DNA from: Bryobacterales bacterium
Lineage (GTDB): Bacteria; Acidobacteriota; Terriglobia; Bryobacterales; Bryobacteraceae
Length of the DNA stretch: 64,000 bases
NCBI GenBank assembly: GCA_016789745.1
Contig: JAEUQF010000452.1
Coordinates: 1-64,000 of the forward strand
Direction: 5' to 3'
Shown: piece by piece, positions 51,958 through 60,488 of the stretch
Position numbering within the stretch: position 1 is the stretch's first letter
Layout: each line of letters begins with the position of its first letter
The notes under the pieces: model-generated
What the model was told of the DNA's origin: nothing
What the model saw: only the letters and a program-made list of their open reading frames with translations
Database searches by the model: none
Made by a program: the position numbers and the translations under genes

Positions 51958-53712
51958 TTACTTGGTTAACCGCAGCACGCGATCAATCGCGTACACCTTC
52001 CCTACCGCATTCAATGCATACAGGCGAATGTTGAACACCGCCGGAAACTGCTGCGCCAGAGTCTCCGGTATCTGTAGCGTGCCGTCGGTCCCGATGCCGA
52101 TCACCCGATAGCCGCGCCCTTCGGTCGGCACCTCGCCGGTCCACAGATACCGCATCTCGCGCGTGCCGCGCGTCTCGCGCTTCACCTTCACCGAAAACTT
52201 GGCGGGCTTGGCCAACGACAGCGTCTCCACCGCCGGCTCGATGATCTCGAATGGCGCCTTCAACGGGCTTTGTTCGATCTCCTGCATGAAACTCGGCCGC
52301 GACTCAAACTTGTACGACCGCAGCATCCCTTCCTTCCGCCCTTCGCGCGACAAGTGCAGAACCCAGTCATGGGATTTGTCCGGCGGCTCGCCCATCCAGC
52401 GCTCGCCCTTGAATTCTTTCTTTTCCTTCGTGAGTTCCCCGGTCACCGGATTGAACCAGAACACGTCATAGCCGTGCTTGGCCACCAGCACTTCCACAGG
52501 GCCCGGCTTTTCGATGTAGATGATGTACTCGGTATCCGGCAAAGACAGTGCCTTGCCGCCATCCACATCGTAATGCGGCTCCAGATCCCAATAGCGCGTG
52601 CGTGCCATGAACTCCTGCCACGCCTTCATGGCTTGCAGTTTCGCCTCCGAGTTGCCGGTGATCGCCGTCGGATACTGCCCCGTCATCGTGGCATTCCAGA
52701 GGTTCTTGCGAAACTCATCGGCACTGGCGCTCTCAGCGGCAAAGCCCGTGTTCACCATCGGCGTCGCGAACACGTGATGCTCAATCGCGCCGATCGTCGT
52801 GGTCTGGTCATGATGGGTGACGAAGTTCATCCACTGATCGGGCAGTGCGGGCGCCGACGTGGCTGTTGTCCCCGTCGAACGCGGATGCTGGTACCCGTCA
52901 TACTTCTTCACCTGTTCGCCGATTTCCTTCAACAGCGAACGCCCCTCAGCATGCGACTCAAACTCGCGAAAGATGTTCCAGGTAATGTGAAACGCCGAAT
53001 AGCGGCTCACCAGGTAACGAATCAGTTTCTCACGCTGCTGCCACGCCCCGAACTGCGCCAACAGCGCTCCCGGCGAGTCGAACAGCACCAGGTCCGCGAA
53101 CATGCCCGCCTTGTTCAGCGCCAGAATCCGCCTGTCCATCTGCTGGAAGTACGCGGCATCGGGCTGCTCGGCGCTCTGGAACGCGCCCTTCCCCATCACC
53201 GCCATTCGCACATGCGTGAACTTCAGTTTTGACCGCGCGTCAATGAATCCCGCAGCTTCCGCGTCCGGCGCCGCACCTAATCCCAGAAACGTATCGCCCA
53301 TCCACAGATGCGCCTTCAGTGATTCGGTCATCCGCCAGTGATGCACATTCGCCGGCATGATAAACCCGGCATCCTCGGACGCCGTCGCCTGCACCTGTCC
53401 CAACTTGTTCTGAAACCGCGCCAGGTTGCCGCTCAGCCGGAAATCCCACGTGCCCGGATCCACCGGCGAAAAGCGGATCACCAGGCGCCGCCCGCCATCC
53501 CAGAATGCCGGCACCAGAATCGTCTTCGCCTTCGGCGATCGCAGTTCGGCCCGCAGGTCCACCGTTAAATAGGGATTCGGATGCGCCGCCGCCTCCTGGT
53601 CATCCAGTTCAATGACGATATCGCAGACCGAGTAGATCGGTGTCGGAGCGCACACCTGCTGCGCCAGCCCAACGCCGGCGCTCAAGAGCAGCAGGAAACC
53701 CAGACGCGTCAT
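51958..53712 (-). CDS. DUF5060 / apiosidase-like glycoside hydrolase-family protein
   Basis: 584 residues from ATG 53712 (another ATG at 53718). Signal peptide (LGFLLLLSAGVGLAQQ). The N-terminal DUF5060 beta domain (about 25-120; SPVDPGTWDFRLSG) is followed by a DUF4038-like TIM-barrel catalytic region (MGDTFLGLG; ITWNIFREFESH; ITGNSEA) and a C-terminal domain of the putative collagen-binding type. Relatives are secreted plant- or polysaccharide-degrading enzymes. Likely acid residues cannot be fixed by eye. The 53712 start has TAAACT 6 bases upstream. Confidence 0.8.
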   Translation of the reverse strand: MTRLGFLLLLSAGVGLAQQVCAPTPIYSVCDIVIELDDQEAAAHPNPYLTVDLRAELRSPKAKTILVPAFWDGGRRLVIRFSPVDPGTWDFRLSGNLARFQNKLGQVQATASEDAGFIMPANVHHWRMTESLKAHLWMGDTFLGLGAAPDAEAAGFIDARSKLKFTHVRMAVMGKGAFQSAEQPDAAYFQQMDRRILALNKAGMFADLVLFDSPGALLAQFGAWQQREKLIRYLVSRYSAFHITWNIFREFESHAEGRSLLKEIGEQVKKYDGYQHPRSTGTTATSAPALPDQWMNFVTHHDQTTTIGAIEHHVFATPMVNTGFAAESASADEFRKNLWNATMTGQYPTAITGNSEAKLQAMKAWQEFMARTRYWDLEPHYDVDGGKALSLPDTEYIIYIEKPGPVEVLVAKHGYDVFWFNPVTGELTKEKKEFKGERWMGEPPDKSHDWVLHLSREGRKEGMLRSYKFESRPSFMQEIEQSPLKAPFEIIEPAVETLSLAKPAKFSVKVKRETRGTREMRYLWTGEVPTEGRGYRVIGIGTDGTLQIPETLAQQFPAVFNIRLYALNAVGKVYAIDRVLRLTK

Positions 53713-53718
53713 ACCCAT

Positions 53719-53724
53719 AGTTTA
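53719..53724 (-). promoter_or_regulatory. Candidate leaderless -10 box for the DUF5060 gene
   Basis: TAAACT on the minus strand, 6 bases before the ATG at 53712. Divergent partner of the box before ggt. Confidence 0.4.
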
Positions 53725-53751
53725 ACTGGGAAGCCGTGTTCCCACCTTCGG

Positions 53752-53757
53752 TAAAGT
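53752..53757 (+). promoter_or_regulatory. Candidate leaderless -10 box for ggt
   Basis: TAAAGT 7 bases before the ATG at 53765. No -35 recognised. Confidence 0.4.
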
Positions 53758-53764
53758 AAATACC

Positions 53765-55414
53765 ATGCGCTTCGTACTCTGCCTGTTCGCCGCTCTGCTG
53801 CTTGCCCCTGCGCAGGAAGTCTCCCAGAGCGGACTGCGCATCGAAGCGGCGCGACCCATGGTCAGCCAGCCCCTACGCGCACAGCGGGCCATGGTCGCCA
53901 GCGTCCACGAACTGGCCACCGACGCCGGCCTCGAAATCCTCCGGCAGGGCGGCAATGCCATCGACGCCGCGGTGGCTGTAGGCTTCGTGCTCGGCGTGGT
54001 GCACCCGGAGGCCGGCAACCTCGGCGGCTCCGGCTACATGCTGCTCCGCACCACCGACGGCAAAGTGCACGCCATCGACTACGCCGGCACCGCACCCGGC
54101 AGTGCCAAACCCGGCATGTTCGCCAACTCCATGGAAGCCAACGTCGGCTACAAGTCCATCGCGGTGCCTGGTACACCCGCCGGCCTTGGCCTCGCGCACG
54201 ACAAGTTCGGACGCCTGAAGTGGGCCCAATGCCTGGAACCCGCCCGCCGCCTGGCGCAGAAAGGCTTCCCCGCCAGCATGCGCATGGAGTTGATCCTCAA
54301 ACTCCAGGTGCCCGTCATGAAACGCTACCCAGAAAGCGCGCGCATCTTCCTGCACGGCATTGACAAGCCCCTCAAGCAGGGCGAACTCGTCCTTCAACCG
54401 GAACTGGCGGCCACCTTGAAACGCATGCAGAAGAAAGGCTGGCGCGAGTTCTACAATGGCGATACCGCGCGCCTCATTGCCGCTGACATGGCAGCCAGCG
54501 GCGGCCACATCACCACGCAGGACATGGCCGGCTACGAAGCCAAACTCCTGGAACCGCTGCAGGTGAAGTTCCGCAATCATGCCATCTACACCATGCCGCC
54601 CTCCTCCAGCGGAGGCATTGCCCTAGCCGTAGCCTTGAATGTGCTTGACCGCTACCCCGTCGGCCTCAACATGGAAGGCTCCGCCGCCAGCCGCCACCTC
54701 CAGATAGAGGCCCTCCGCCGGGGCTTCGCCGCCCGCGACCGCCTGATGCGCGAGGGCCTCCAGCACCTGCCCGAACTGCTCTCAAACGAATACACCGAAC
54801 GCGTCAGCGCTACCCTTACACTCGACCACGCCACCGCCGCCCCGCCCGCCGCCGCCTCGTCCGAATCCAACGACACCACCCACTTCACCATCGTCGACGA
54901 GAAGGGCAACATCGTCACCAACACATACACTCTGAGCGGCTTCTACGGTTCACAAGTCATTGCCAAAGGCACCGGCGTGCTGCTGAACAACCACATGTCG
55001 GTCTTCTCCAACCGCCCGGGCAGCAACAACTCCATCGCCCCCGGCAAACGCTATCAATCCACCATGGCGCCCACCATCGTCATGCGCCCGGACGGCCAGC
55101 CCTGGGTCGCGCTCGGCACCCCCGGCGGCGCCACCATCCCCAGCACCATCGCCCTAGTCATCGAAAACATGATCGACTTCAAAATGTCCCTCCGCGACGC
55201 CGTAGAGTTCCCGAGGCTTCACCTGCAGAACGGCCGCATCGAATCCGAACCCGCCGCCCTGGTCTTCGAAGTAGCCGAAAAGCTCAAGTCCATGGGCCAC
55301 CAACTCAACCCAAGGCTAAGAGCCCAAGGCGACGTAAGCGCCATAGCCCTAGAAGACGGCTGGCGCGTAGGCTGGGCCGACGGCCGCCGGGGAGGCATCG
55401 TCCGAGGCTACTAA
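53765..55414 (+). CDS. ggt: Gamma-glutamyltranspeptidase
   Basis: 549 residues. Signal peptide (VLCLFAALLLAPAQE). Ntn-hydrolase fold with self-cleavage just before catalytic Thr371, in DTTHFTIVDEKGNIV. The large-subunit motifs GNAIDAAVAVGF and the substrate loop PPSSSGGI are present. Periplasmic; hydrolyses glutathione and other gamma-glutamyl compounds. All key residues are present, so it is probably active. Divergent from the DUF5060 gene, with a metalloprotease gene next on the same strand. Confidence 0.95.
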   Translation: MRFVLCLFAALLLAPAQEVSQSGLRIEAARPMVSQPLRAQRAMVASVHELATDAGLEILRQGGNAIDAAVAVGFVLGVVHPEAGNLGGSGYMLLRTTDGKVHAIDYAGTAPGSAKPGMFANSMEANVGYKSIAVPGTPAGLGLAHDKFGRLKWAQCLEPARRLAQKGFPASMRMELILKLQVPVMKRYPESARIFLHGIDKPLKQGELVLQPELAATLKRMQKKGWREFYNGDTARLIAADMAASGGHITTQDMAGYEAKLLEPLQVKFRNHAIYTMPPSSSGGIALAVALNVLDRYPVGLNMEGSAASRHLQIEALRRGFAARDRLMREGLQHLPELLSNEYTERVSATLTLDHATAAPPAAASSESNDTTHFTIVDEKGNIVTNTYTLSGFYGSQVIAKGTGVLLNNHMSVFSNRPGSNNSIAPGKRYQSTMAPTIVMRPDGQPWVALGTPGGATIPSTIALVIENMIDFKMSLRDAVEFPRLHLQNGRIESEPAALVFEVAEKLKSMGHQLNPRLRAQGDVSAIALEDGWRVGWADGRRGGIVRGY

Positions 55415-55451
55415 TCCCCATTCCGTCTGCTGTATTCCGTCTCCTGAATGC

Positions 55452-55457
55452 CACAAT
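55452..55457 (+). promoter_or_regulatory. Possible -10 box for the metalloprotease
   Basis: CACAAT, preceded by TG at the extended position (TGCCACAAT), 6 bases before the ATG at 55464. First base mismatched to TANNNT. Confidence 0.25.
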
Positions 55458-55463
55458 AAAGAG

Positions 55464-57845
55464 ATGCGTCTCTGCCTCCTCCTCCTAGCGGCGGTCTCCG
55501 TTGTATCGGCGCAGAGCATCTCTTCCAAACTCCCCGGCCTCACCCGTCAGGAGGGCTTCCTCCCGTACTACTGGGACAACAAAACCGGCAAACTCTGGCT
55601 CGTCCTCCCGAAGCTCAACGAAGAGCTTCTCTACGTCAGCAGCCTCCCCGCAGGACTCGGCTCCAACGACATCGGCCTTGACCGCGGCCAACTCGGCCGC
55701 ACCCGCATCGTCCGCTTTGAACGCTCCGGCAACAAAGTCCTCCTCGTCCAGCCCAACTACAACTTCCGGGCCACCACCGACAACGCCGACGAACAACGCG
55801 CCGTCGCGGAATCCTTCGCCTCCGCCGTCATCTGGGGCTTCACGGTCGAAGCCGAAGAGAACGGCCAACTCCTCATCGACGCCACCAACTTCTTCCTCCG
55901 CGATGCGCACGGCGCCCGCCAGCGCCTGCAACAGGCCCGCCAGGGCACCTACACTCTCGACGCCTCCCGTAGCGCCTTCTACCTCCCCCGCACCAAAGCC
56001 TTCCCCAACAACACCGAAGTCGAAGTCACCCTCACTTTCACCGGAGACCCGCAAGGCCGCTTCGTCCAGGACGTCGCCGCCAGCCCCGATGCCCTCACCC
56101 TCCGCCAGCATCACAGCTTCGTCAAACTTCCCGGCCCCGGCTACACCCCCCGCCGCTTCGACCCGCGCTCCGGCTTCATCGAGCGCTCCTTCTTCGATTA
56201 CTCCACCCCCGTCAGCGAGCCCATCAAACAGCAACACATCATCCGCCATCGCCTGACCCAAGAGAAGCCCATCGTCTACTACCTGGACCGCGGCACGCCC
56301 GAGGCCATCCGCTCCGCCCTCCTCGACGGCGCCCGCTGGTGGTCCGAAGCCTTCACATCCGCCGGCTTCCCCAACGGCTTCCGTGTCGAAATGATGCCCG
56401 AGGGCGCCGATTCGATGGATACGCGCTACAACGTCATCCAGTGGGTCCATCGCGCCACCCGCGGCTGGTCCTATGGCTCCGCCGTCGTCGACCCGCGCAC
56501 CGGCGAGATCATCAAAGGCCACGTCAGCCTCGGCTCGCTCCGTGTCCGCCAGGATTACCTCATCGCAGAAGGGCTGCTCGCACCCTACGAACAGGGCAAG
56601 CCGGCCAATCCCGCCATGCTGCAGATGGCCCTCCAGCGCCTTCGCCAGCTATCCGCCCATGAAGTGGGCCACACCATCGGCCTGGTCCACAACTACGTCA
56701 GCAGCGCCCAGGGTGATGCGTCCGTCATGGACTACCCGCATCCCAGCATCGGCCTGAAAAACGGCATGCCCGATCTGTCGGCGGCCTACACCAACGGCAT
56801 CGGCGAGTGGGACAAAGTCGCCATCCGTTACGGCTACGCCGAGTTCCCCGCAGAACAGGAACAGGCTGAACTCAACCGCATCCTCGCCGACGCCTACAAA
56901 CGCGGTCTCTACCTGATCTCCGATGACGATTCGCGCCCGGAATCCAGCGCCCATCCGCAGTCGCATCTGTGGGACAACGGCAAGGATGCCGCGGCCGAAC
57001 TCACCCACATCCTGGAAGTCCGCCGCACGGCGTTGTCCCGCTTCGGCGAAAACAACATCCCCCTCGGACGCCCCTACAGCACGCTGCAGGAATCGCTGGT
57101 CACCACCTACCTGCTGCATCGCTACCAGACCGAAGCGGCCGTCAAATCCGTCGGCGGCCTGACCTACACCTACGCCACCCGCGGCGACGGCCAACTGATC
57201 ACCAAAATCGTCGCCCCCGCCGAGCAGCGCAAAGCCCTGGCCGCGGTTCTGAAAACCCTGGATGTCAATGAACTCACCCTCCCGGAACGCATCCTGCAAC
57301 TCATCCCGCCCGTGCCCGAAGGCTTTCCCAAAACCCGCGAATACTTCCGCTCCCGCACCGGCCTCACCTTCGATGCACTCACCGCCGCCGAGTCCGCCGC
57401 CCACATGACCGCCGGCCTGCTATTGAACGGCGAGCGCGCCGGCCGCCTCATCCAGTACAAAGCCCGCGACCCCCAAAATCCCGGCCTGGAAGAAGTCATC
57501 CGCGGTCTGGTCAAAGCCACCTTCAGCCGGCCTGCCGCCACGGGGTTAGCCGCGGAAGTCGGCCGCACCGTCGACCACGTCGTCCTCACCCACCTGCTGA
57601 ATCTGTCCATCGACGACAATGCCGTCCCCCAGGTGCGCGCCATTGCCCGGCAGGAACTCGCCAACGCCACGCGCAATCTGTCGGCAGCCGACCCCCACCA
57701 GGCCCACCTCGCCGACCGCCACAAGCGCTTCCTCACCGACCCCAAACCGATCGCCGTGCCGCGCCCCACCGAACCGCCGCCCGGCATGCCCATCGGCATG
57801 GACGACCCTTACTGTAACTTCCCAGGTAACGCATGGACTTACTGA
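55464..57845 (+). CDS. Secreted zinc metalloprotease, DUF5117/DUF5118 type
   Basis: 793 residues. Signal peptide (LCLLLLAAVSVVSAQ). DUF5118 and DUF5117 regions occupy roughly residues 25-260. The catalytic metzincin-like domain has the zinc motif HEVGHTIGLVHN (His399, Glu400, His403, His409). The family is common in Bacteroidota and Acidobacteriota, sometimes annotated DUF4953. Its stop overlaps the next gene (gph) by 13 bases. Confidence 0.93.
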   Translation: MRLCLLLLAAVSVVSAQSISSKLPGLTRQEGFLPYYWDNKTGKLWLVLPKLNEELLYVSSLPAGLGSNDIGLDRGQLGRTRIVRFERSGNKVLLVQPNYNFRATTDNADEQRAVAESFASAVIWGFTVEAEENGQLLIDATNFFLRDAHGARQRLQQARQGTYTLDASRSAFYLPRTKAFPNNTEVEVTLTFTGDPQGRFVQDVAASPDALTLRQHHSFVKLPGPGYTPRRFDPRSGFIERSFFDYSTPVSEPIKQQHIIRHRLTQEKPIVYYLDRGTPEAIRSALLDGARWWSEAFTSAGFPNGFRVEMMPEGADSMDTRYNVIQWVHRATRGWSYGSAVVDPRTGEIIKGHVSLGSLRVRQDYLIAEGLLAPYEQGKPANPAMLQMALQRLRQLSAHEVGHTIGLVHNYVSSAQGDASVMDYPHPSIGLKNGMPDLSAAYTNGIGEWDKVAIRYGYAEFPAEQEQAELNRILADAYKRGLYLISDDDSRPESSAHPQSHLWDNGKDAAAELTHILEVRRTALSRFGENNIPLGRPYSTLQESLVTTYLLHRYQTEAAVKSVGGLTYTYATRGDGQLITKIVAPAEQRKALAAVLKTLDVNELTLPERILQLIPPVPEGFPKTREYFRSRTGLTFDALTAAESAAHMTAGLLLNGERAGRLIQYKARDPQNPGLEEVIRGLVKATFSRPAATGLAAEVGRTVDHVVLTHLLNLSIDDNAVPQVRAIARQELANATRNLSAADPHQAHLADRHKRFLTDPKPIAVPRPTEPPPGMPIGMDDPYCNFPGNAWTY

Positions 57846-58474
57846 TCTTCGACCTTGACGGCACGCTCATTGACTCGCAGCTTGACCTCGCCAACTCGGT
57901 GAACGCCGCCCGCGCCCAGATGGGCTTCCCACCCCTTGCCATCGAACTCATCCAGAGTTACGTCGGCAACGGCGCCCCGGTGCTCATCCGCCGCGCCATG
58001 GGGCCTGATGCGTCCGAAGCGCTCGTCGCCGAAACGCTGGAGAGATTCCTCGTCCACTACCGCGCCCACATGCTCGACCACACGCATCTTTATCCCGGTG
58101 TCCGCGAAACCCTGGACCAACTCCGCGACGCCGGCAAAGCCATGGCGATCCTGACCAACAAGCCCATCATCAACACGGTCGGCATCATTGAGGGCCTGGG
58201 CCTCAGCGGCCACTTCTTTCGCCTGTACGGCGGCAACAGCTTCGACCAGAAGAAGCCCGATCCCATCGGCATCACTACGCTCATGGCCGAACGCAACACC
58301 ACCCCGGACCGCACCGTCATGATCGGCGATAGCGGCGTCGACATCCGCACCGCCCGCAATGCCGGCGTCACCGCCTGCGGCGTTACCTACGGCTTCCATC
58401 CCGACAGCCTCAAGTCCGATCCGCCGGATTGGCTGCTAGACGACATGCGCCAGCTACTGGGCTACCTACCCTGA
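57833..58474 (+). CDS. HAD-family phosphoglycolate phosphatase-like
   Basis: 213 residues. HAD motifs: I DLDGTLIDS with nucleophile Asp7 and Asp9; II ILTNKP; III K in FDQKKPDP; IV IGDSGVDIRTARNAG. Cap domain of type C1. Best match is the Gph clade, which clears 2-phosphoglycolate, but other small phosphates are possible. Starts inside the end of the metalloprotease gene. Confidence 0.9.
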   Translation: MDLLIFDLDGTLIDSQLDLANSVNAARAQMGFPPLAIELIQSYVGNGAPVLIRRAMGPDASEALVAETLERFLVHYRAHMLDHTHLYPGVRETLDQLRDAGKAMAILTNKPIINTVGIIEGLGLSGHFFRLYGGNSFDQKKPDPIGITTLMAERNTTPDRTVMIGDSGVDIRTARNAGVTACGVTYGFHPDSLKSDPPDWLLDDMRQLLGYLP

Positions 58475-59085
58475 CGGAAAATCCCCATCCAGAACGACTT
58501 GCCGCCCGCCAGCGCGCACTCCCGCTCGCGCACCAGCGCCAGCCCCATCGCCGACACCACCGAACAAAACTCCGACGGCTCAATCAGCCGGAAGTTCTCT
58601 TTGAGGTTCTGGATGGAGGCAAACCCCGTCGGGGCAACTCCAGCCTGGCTGCGGCTCGGCAGTTGCAGCACCACCGTCAGGTATCTCTGCCCGGCCACCA
58701 AATCCACCGCGTTGCGCAGGCAGCCGTCCATGCCCGCATGCTCAAACACCAGCGCCGCATGCACCATCTGCACCGGTTCCTGCACCGGCAGTTCCCGTTG
58801 CAGGTCGGCACACAGCAGCGTCAGAGGTAGCTCGGGGTGCCGCTCGCGAACGGCCTCCAGATACTCCGGATGAATATCGACACCGACGATCCGCCGCGTC
58901 ACCGCCCCATCCACGCGGTCCAATCCGTTCCCTCCGGCAATCCCGAGAATGGCCAGCGACTCCGGCCGGCAAAACGACAACGCCTCGGCGAATAAGTCCG
59001 CCAAGGCGTTCAGTTGCTCCACACCCGGAGCACGCATGTGCCCCTCATAGTCTGCCAGCGGGATTCCAAGCCAGGGATTCGACAT
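58462..59085 (-). CDS. Class I SAM-dependent methyltransferase-like
   Basis: 207 residues. The AdoMet loop is slightly unusual, ILGIAGGNGLDRVD, followed by the acidic VGVDIHPEYL and a CADLQ motif. Substrate unknown. Convergent overlap of 13 bases with gph. ATG at 59085 with TAGCCT 6 bases upstream. Confidence 0.82.
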   Translation of the reverse strand: MSNPWLGIPLADYEGHMRAPGVEQLNALADLFAEALSFCRPESLAILGIAGGNGLDRVDGAVTRRIVGVDIHPEYLEAVRERHPELPLTLLCADLQRELPVQEPVQMVHAALVFEHAGMDGCLRNAVDLVAGQRYLTVVLQLPSRSQAGVAPTGFASIQNLKENFRLIEPSEFCSVVSAMGLALVRERECALAGGKSFWMGIFRQGR

Positions 59086-59091
59086 CCATCC

Positions 59092-59097
59092 AGGCTA
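59092..59097 (-). promoter_or_regulatory. Candidate leaderless -10 box for the methyltransferase
   Basis: TAGCCT on the minus strand, 6 bases before the ATG at 59085. Only 26 bases separate this gene from the tectonin-like stop. Confidence 0.35.
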
Positions 59098-59111
59098 CCA
59101 GCCAGCCAAGC

Positions 59112-59855
59112 TTACATCGACCCGGCAACCCAAACCGCCGCCGCCGGCGCCGCCACCGCCGTCCACGCTCCATTGGCCCAATACATCACCTGGTTTCCGC
59201 CTGGACTCGTCGACTGCGTCGAGATCATCCACGGCATCTTATCCGGCCCGATGCCCACCTGCAGTGCCGTCCCCGCCGGGCTCATCAACTGGCTGACCCC
59301 GTTCATCTGGACATTACAAATCGAGTTCTCCGACGTCACCACCCACGCCGAGTTATCGTACTGGCCGGCGATCTGCACGCCTGCCGCCGGCGCCGGCACC
59401 GGCGTCCACTGCCCGTTCGCCTGGTTATAAAACAAAATCTCATTGCCGCCGCCCGTTTCGTAGGACTGCGTGCCGATGGCCCACGGCGGACCGAAATTCC
59501 CTACACCCACCTGCAGCGCGAAACCATCCGGCGACATCCGATCGGCCGTGCCATGAATATCCACCGCCCAAACCGCGTTGTTTTCGTCCACCAGCCAGCA
59601 GAAGTTGTTCGTCGAACCCGCCACCTGCACCGCGCAGATCGTAGGCGGCAAAGTCTGCCATCCCGAATTACCGTAGTAATACTGCACCAGATTCCCGGCA
59701 CCGCTGCCGCGTTTCGTAGACACAATCCACGGAATCCCGTCGAAACCCAGCGCCACCTGCAGCGCCGATTCCGCCGGCGCCATCAATTGTCCTCCGCCTT
59801 GGGGATGCAAGGTCCAGACCTCGCCTTTCGAATTTACGGTCCATGCTGTCGCCAT
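59112..59855 (-). CDS. Tectonin-like repeat protein
   Basis: 247 residues made of about three repeats of roughly 80 residues, each with an ALQVxxG..PW strand, a GWQTLPP-type turn and a second WxVxxxNxxxxV strand. This fits tectonin-type beta-propeller blades, which in other organisms bind carbohydrates or lipopolysaccharide. There is no signal peptide, so if secreted it uses another route. A paired -10 and -35 lie upstream. No neighbour explains its job. Confidence 0.75.
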   Translation of the reverse strand: MATAWTVNSKGEVWTLHPQGGGQLMAPAESALQVALGFDGIPWIVSTKRGSGAGNLVQYYYGNSGWQTLPPTICAVQVAGSTNNFCWLVDENNAVWAVDIHGTADRMSPDGFALQVGVGNFGPPWAIGTQSYETGGGNEILFYNQANGQWTPVPAPAAGVQIAGQYDNSAWVVTSENSICNVQMNGVSQLMSPAGTALQVGIGPDKMPWMISTQSTSPGGNQVMYWANGAWTAVAAPAAAVWVAGSM

Positions 59856-59893
59856 AGCCTTTTATTCCTTTCTCTTTACCAGATCGGTGCTCT

Positions 59894-59923
59894 ATTATAC
59901 AGAATCATCTAGAAGTATGTCGT
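59894..59923 (-). promoter_or_regulatory. Promoter for the tectonin-like gene
   Basis: Minus-strand ACGACA (-35, 4 of 6 bases) and a perfect TATAAT (-10) separated by 18 bases. The -10 ends 38 bases before the ATG at 59855. Between them lies a purine-rich AAAGGA that may be part of the ribosome-binding site. Confidence 0.5.
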
Positions 59924-59950
59924 GAAATCCCCAAGTCGTTTCCGCCGCGT

Positions 59951-59956
59951 TACCAT
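59951..59956 (+). promoter_or_regulatory. Candidate -10 box for msrB
   Basis: TACCAT 9 bases before the ATG at 59966. Weak, given only because of the shared spacing pattern. Confidence 0.25.
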
Positions 59957-59965
59957 GGCGAGTAC

Positions 59966-60415
59966 ATGCTCCAGTGGACTGACATCCTGAACCTCGCCCG
60001 CAACGGCAACCCGGCTCCCGCCAACAAAGTCGCCCATACCGATGCCGAGTGGCGACAACTCCTGTCCCCGGAGCAGTACCACGTCACCCGCCAGGCCGGC
60101 ACCGAACGCGCCTTCAGCTCCGCCATGTGCAGCCTCTTTGAGCCCGGCCTCTATTCCTGCGTCTGCTGCGGTACGTTACTGTTCGACTCCAACGAGAAGT
60201 TCGAATCCGGCACCGGCTGGCCTTCCTTCACCCAACCCGTGGACCCGGCCGCCGTCGCCTATCACTTCGATGGACCGGCCATCTTCCAGCGCGTCGAAAC
60301 CGTCTGCAACACCTGCGACGCCCATCTCGGCCACGTTTTCCCCGACGGCCCGCCGCCCAGCGGCCTGCGCTACTGCATGAACGCCGTCGCCCTGAAGAAA
60401 GCCGCCAAGCCCTGA
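59966..60415 (+). CDS. msrB: Peptide-methionine (R)-S-oxide reductase
   Basis: 149 residues. MsrB family: the catalytic Cys137 in RYCMNAVAL, the conserved GTGWPSF, and two zinc pairs, CVCC and CNTC (structural zinc form). It reduces methionine-R-sulfoxide using thioredoxin. No signal peptide, so cytoplasmic. Confidence 0.95.
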   Translation: MLQWTDILNLARNGNPAPANKVAHTDAEWRQLLSPEQYHVTRQAGTERAFSSAMCSLFEPGLYSCVCCGTLLFDSNEKFESGTGWPSFTQPVDPAAVAYHFDGPAIFQRVETVCNTCDAHLGHVFPDGPPPSGLRYCMNAVALKKAAKP

Positions 60416-60447
60416 CCGGCCAAACACTCCCAGGCGCGGAAGCATTT

Positions 60448-60453
60448 TATACT
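60448..60453 (+). promoter_or_regulatory. -10 box for the sugar dehydrogenase
   Basis: TATACT about 36 bases before the ATG at 60489. No matching -35 at normal spacing. Confidence 0.4.
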
Positions 60454-60488
60454 GGTCTACGTCTTTGTAAATGAAAAGGAGAACGACG

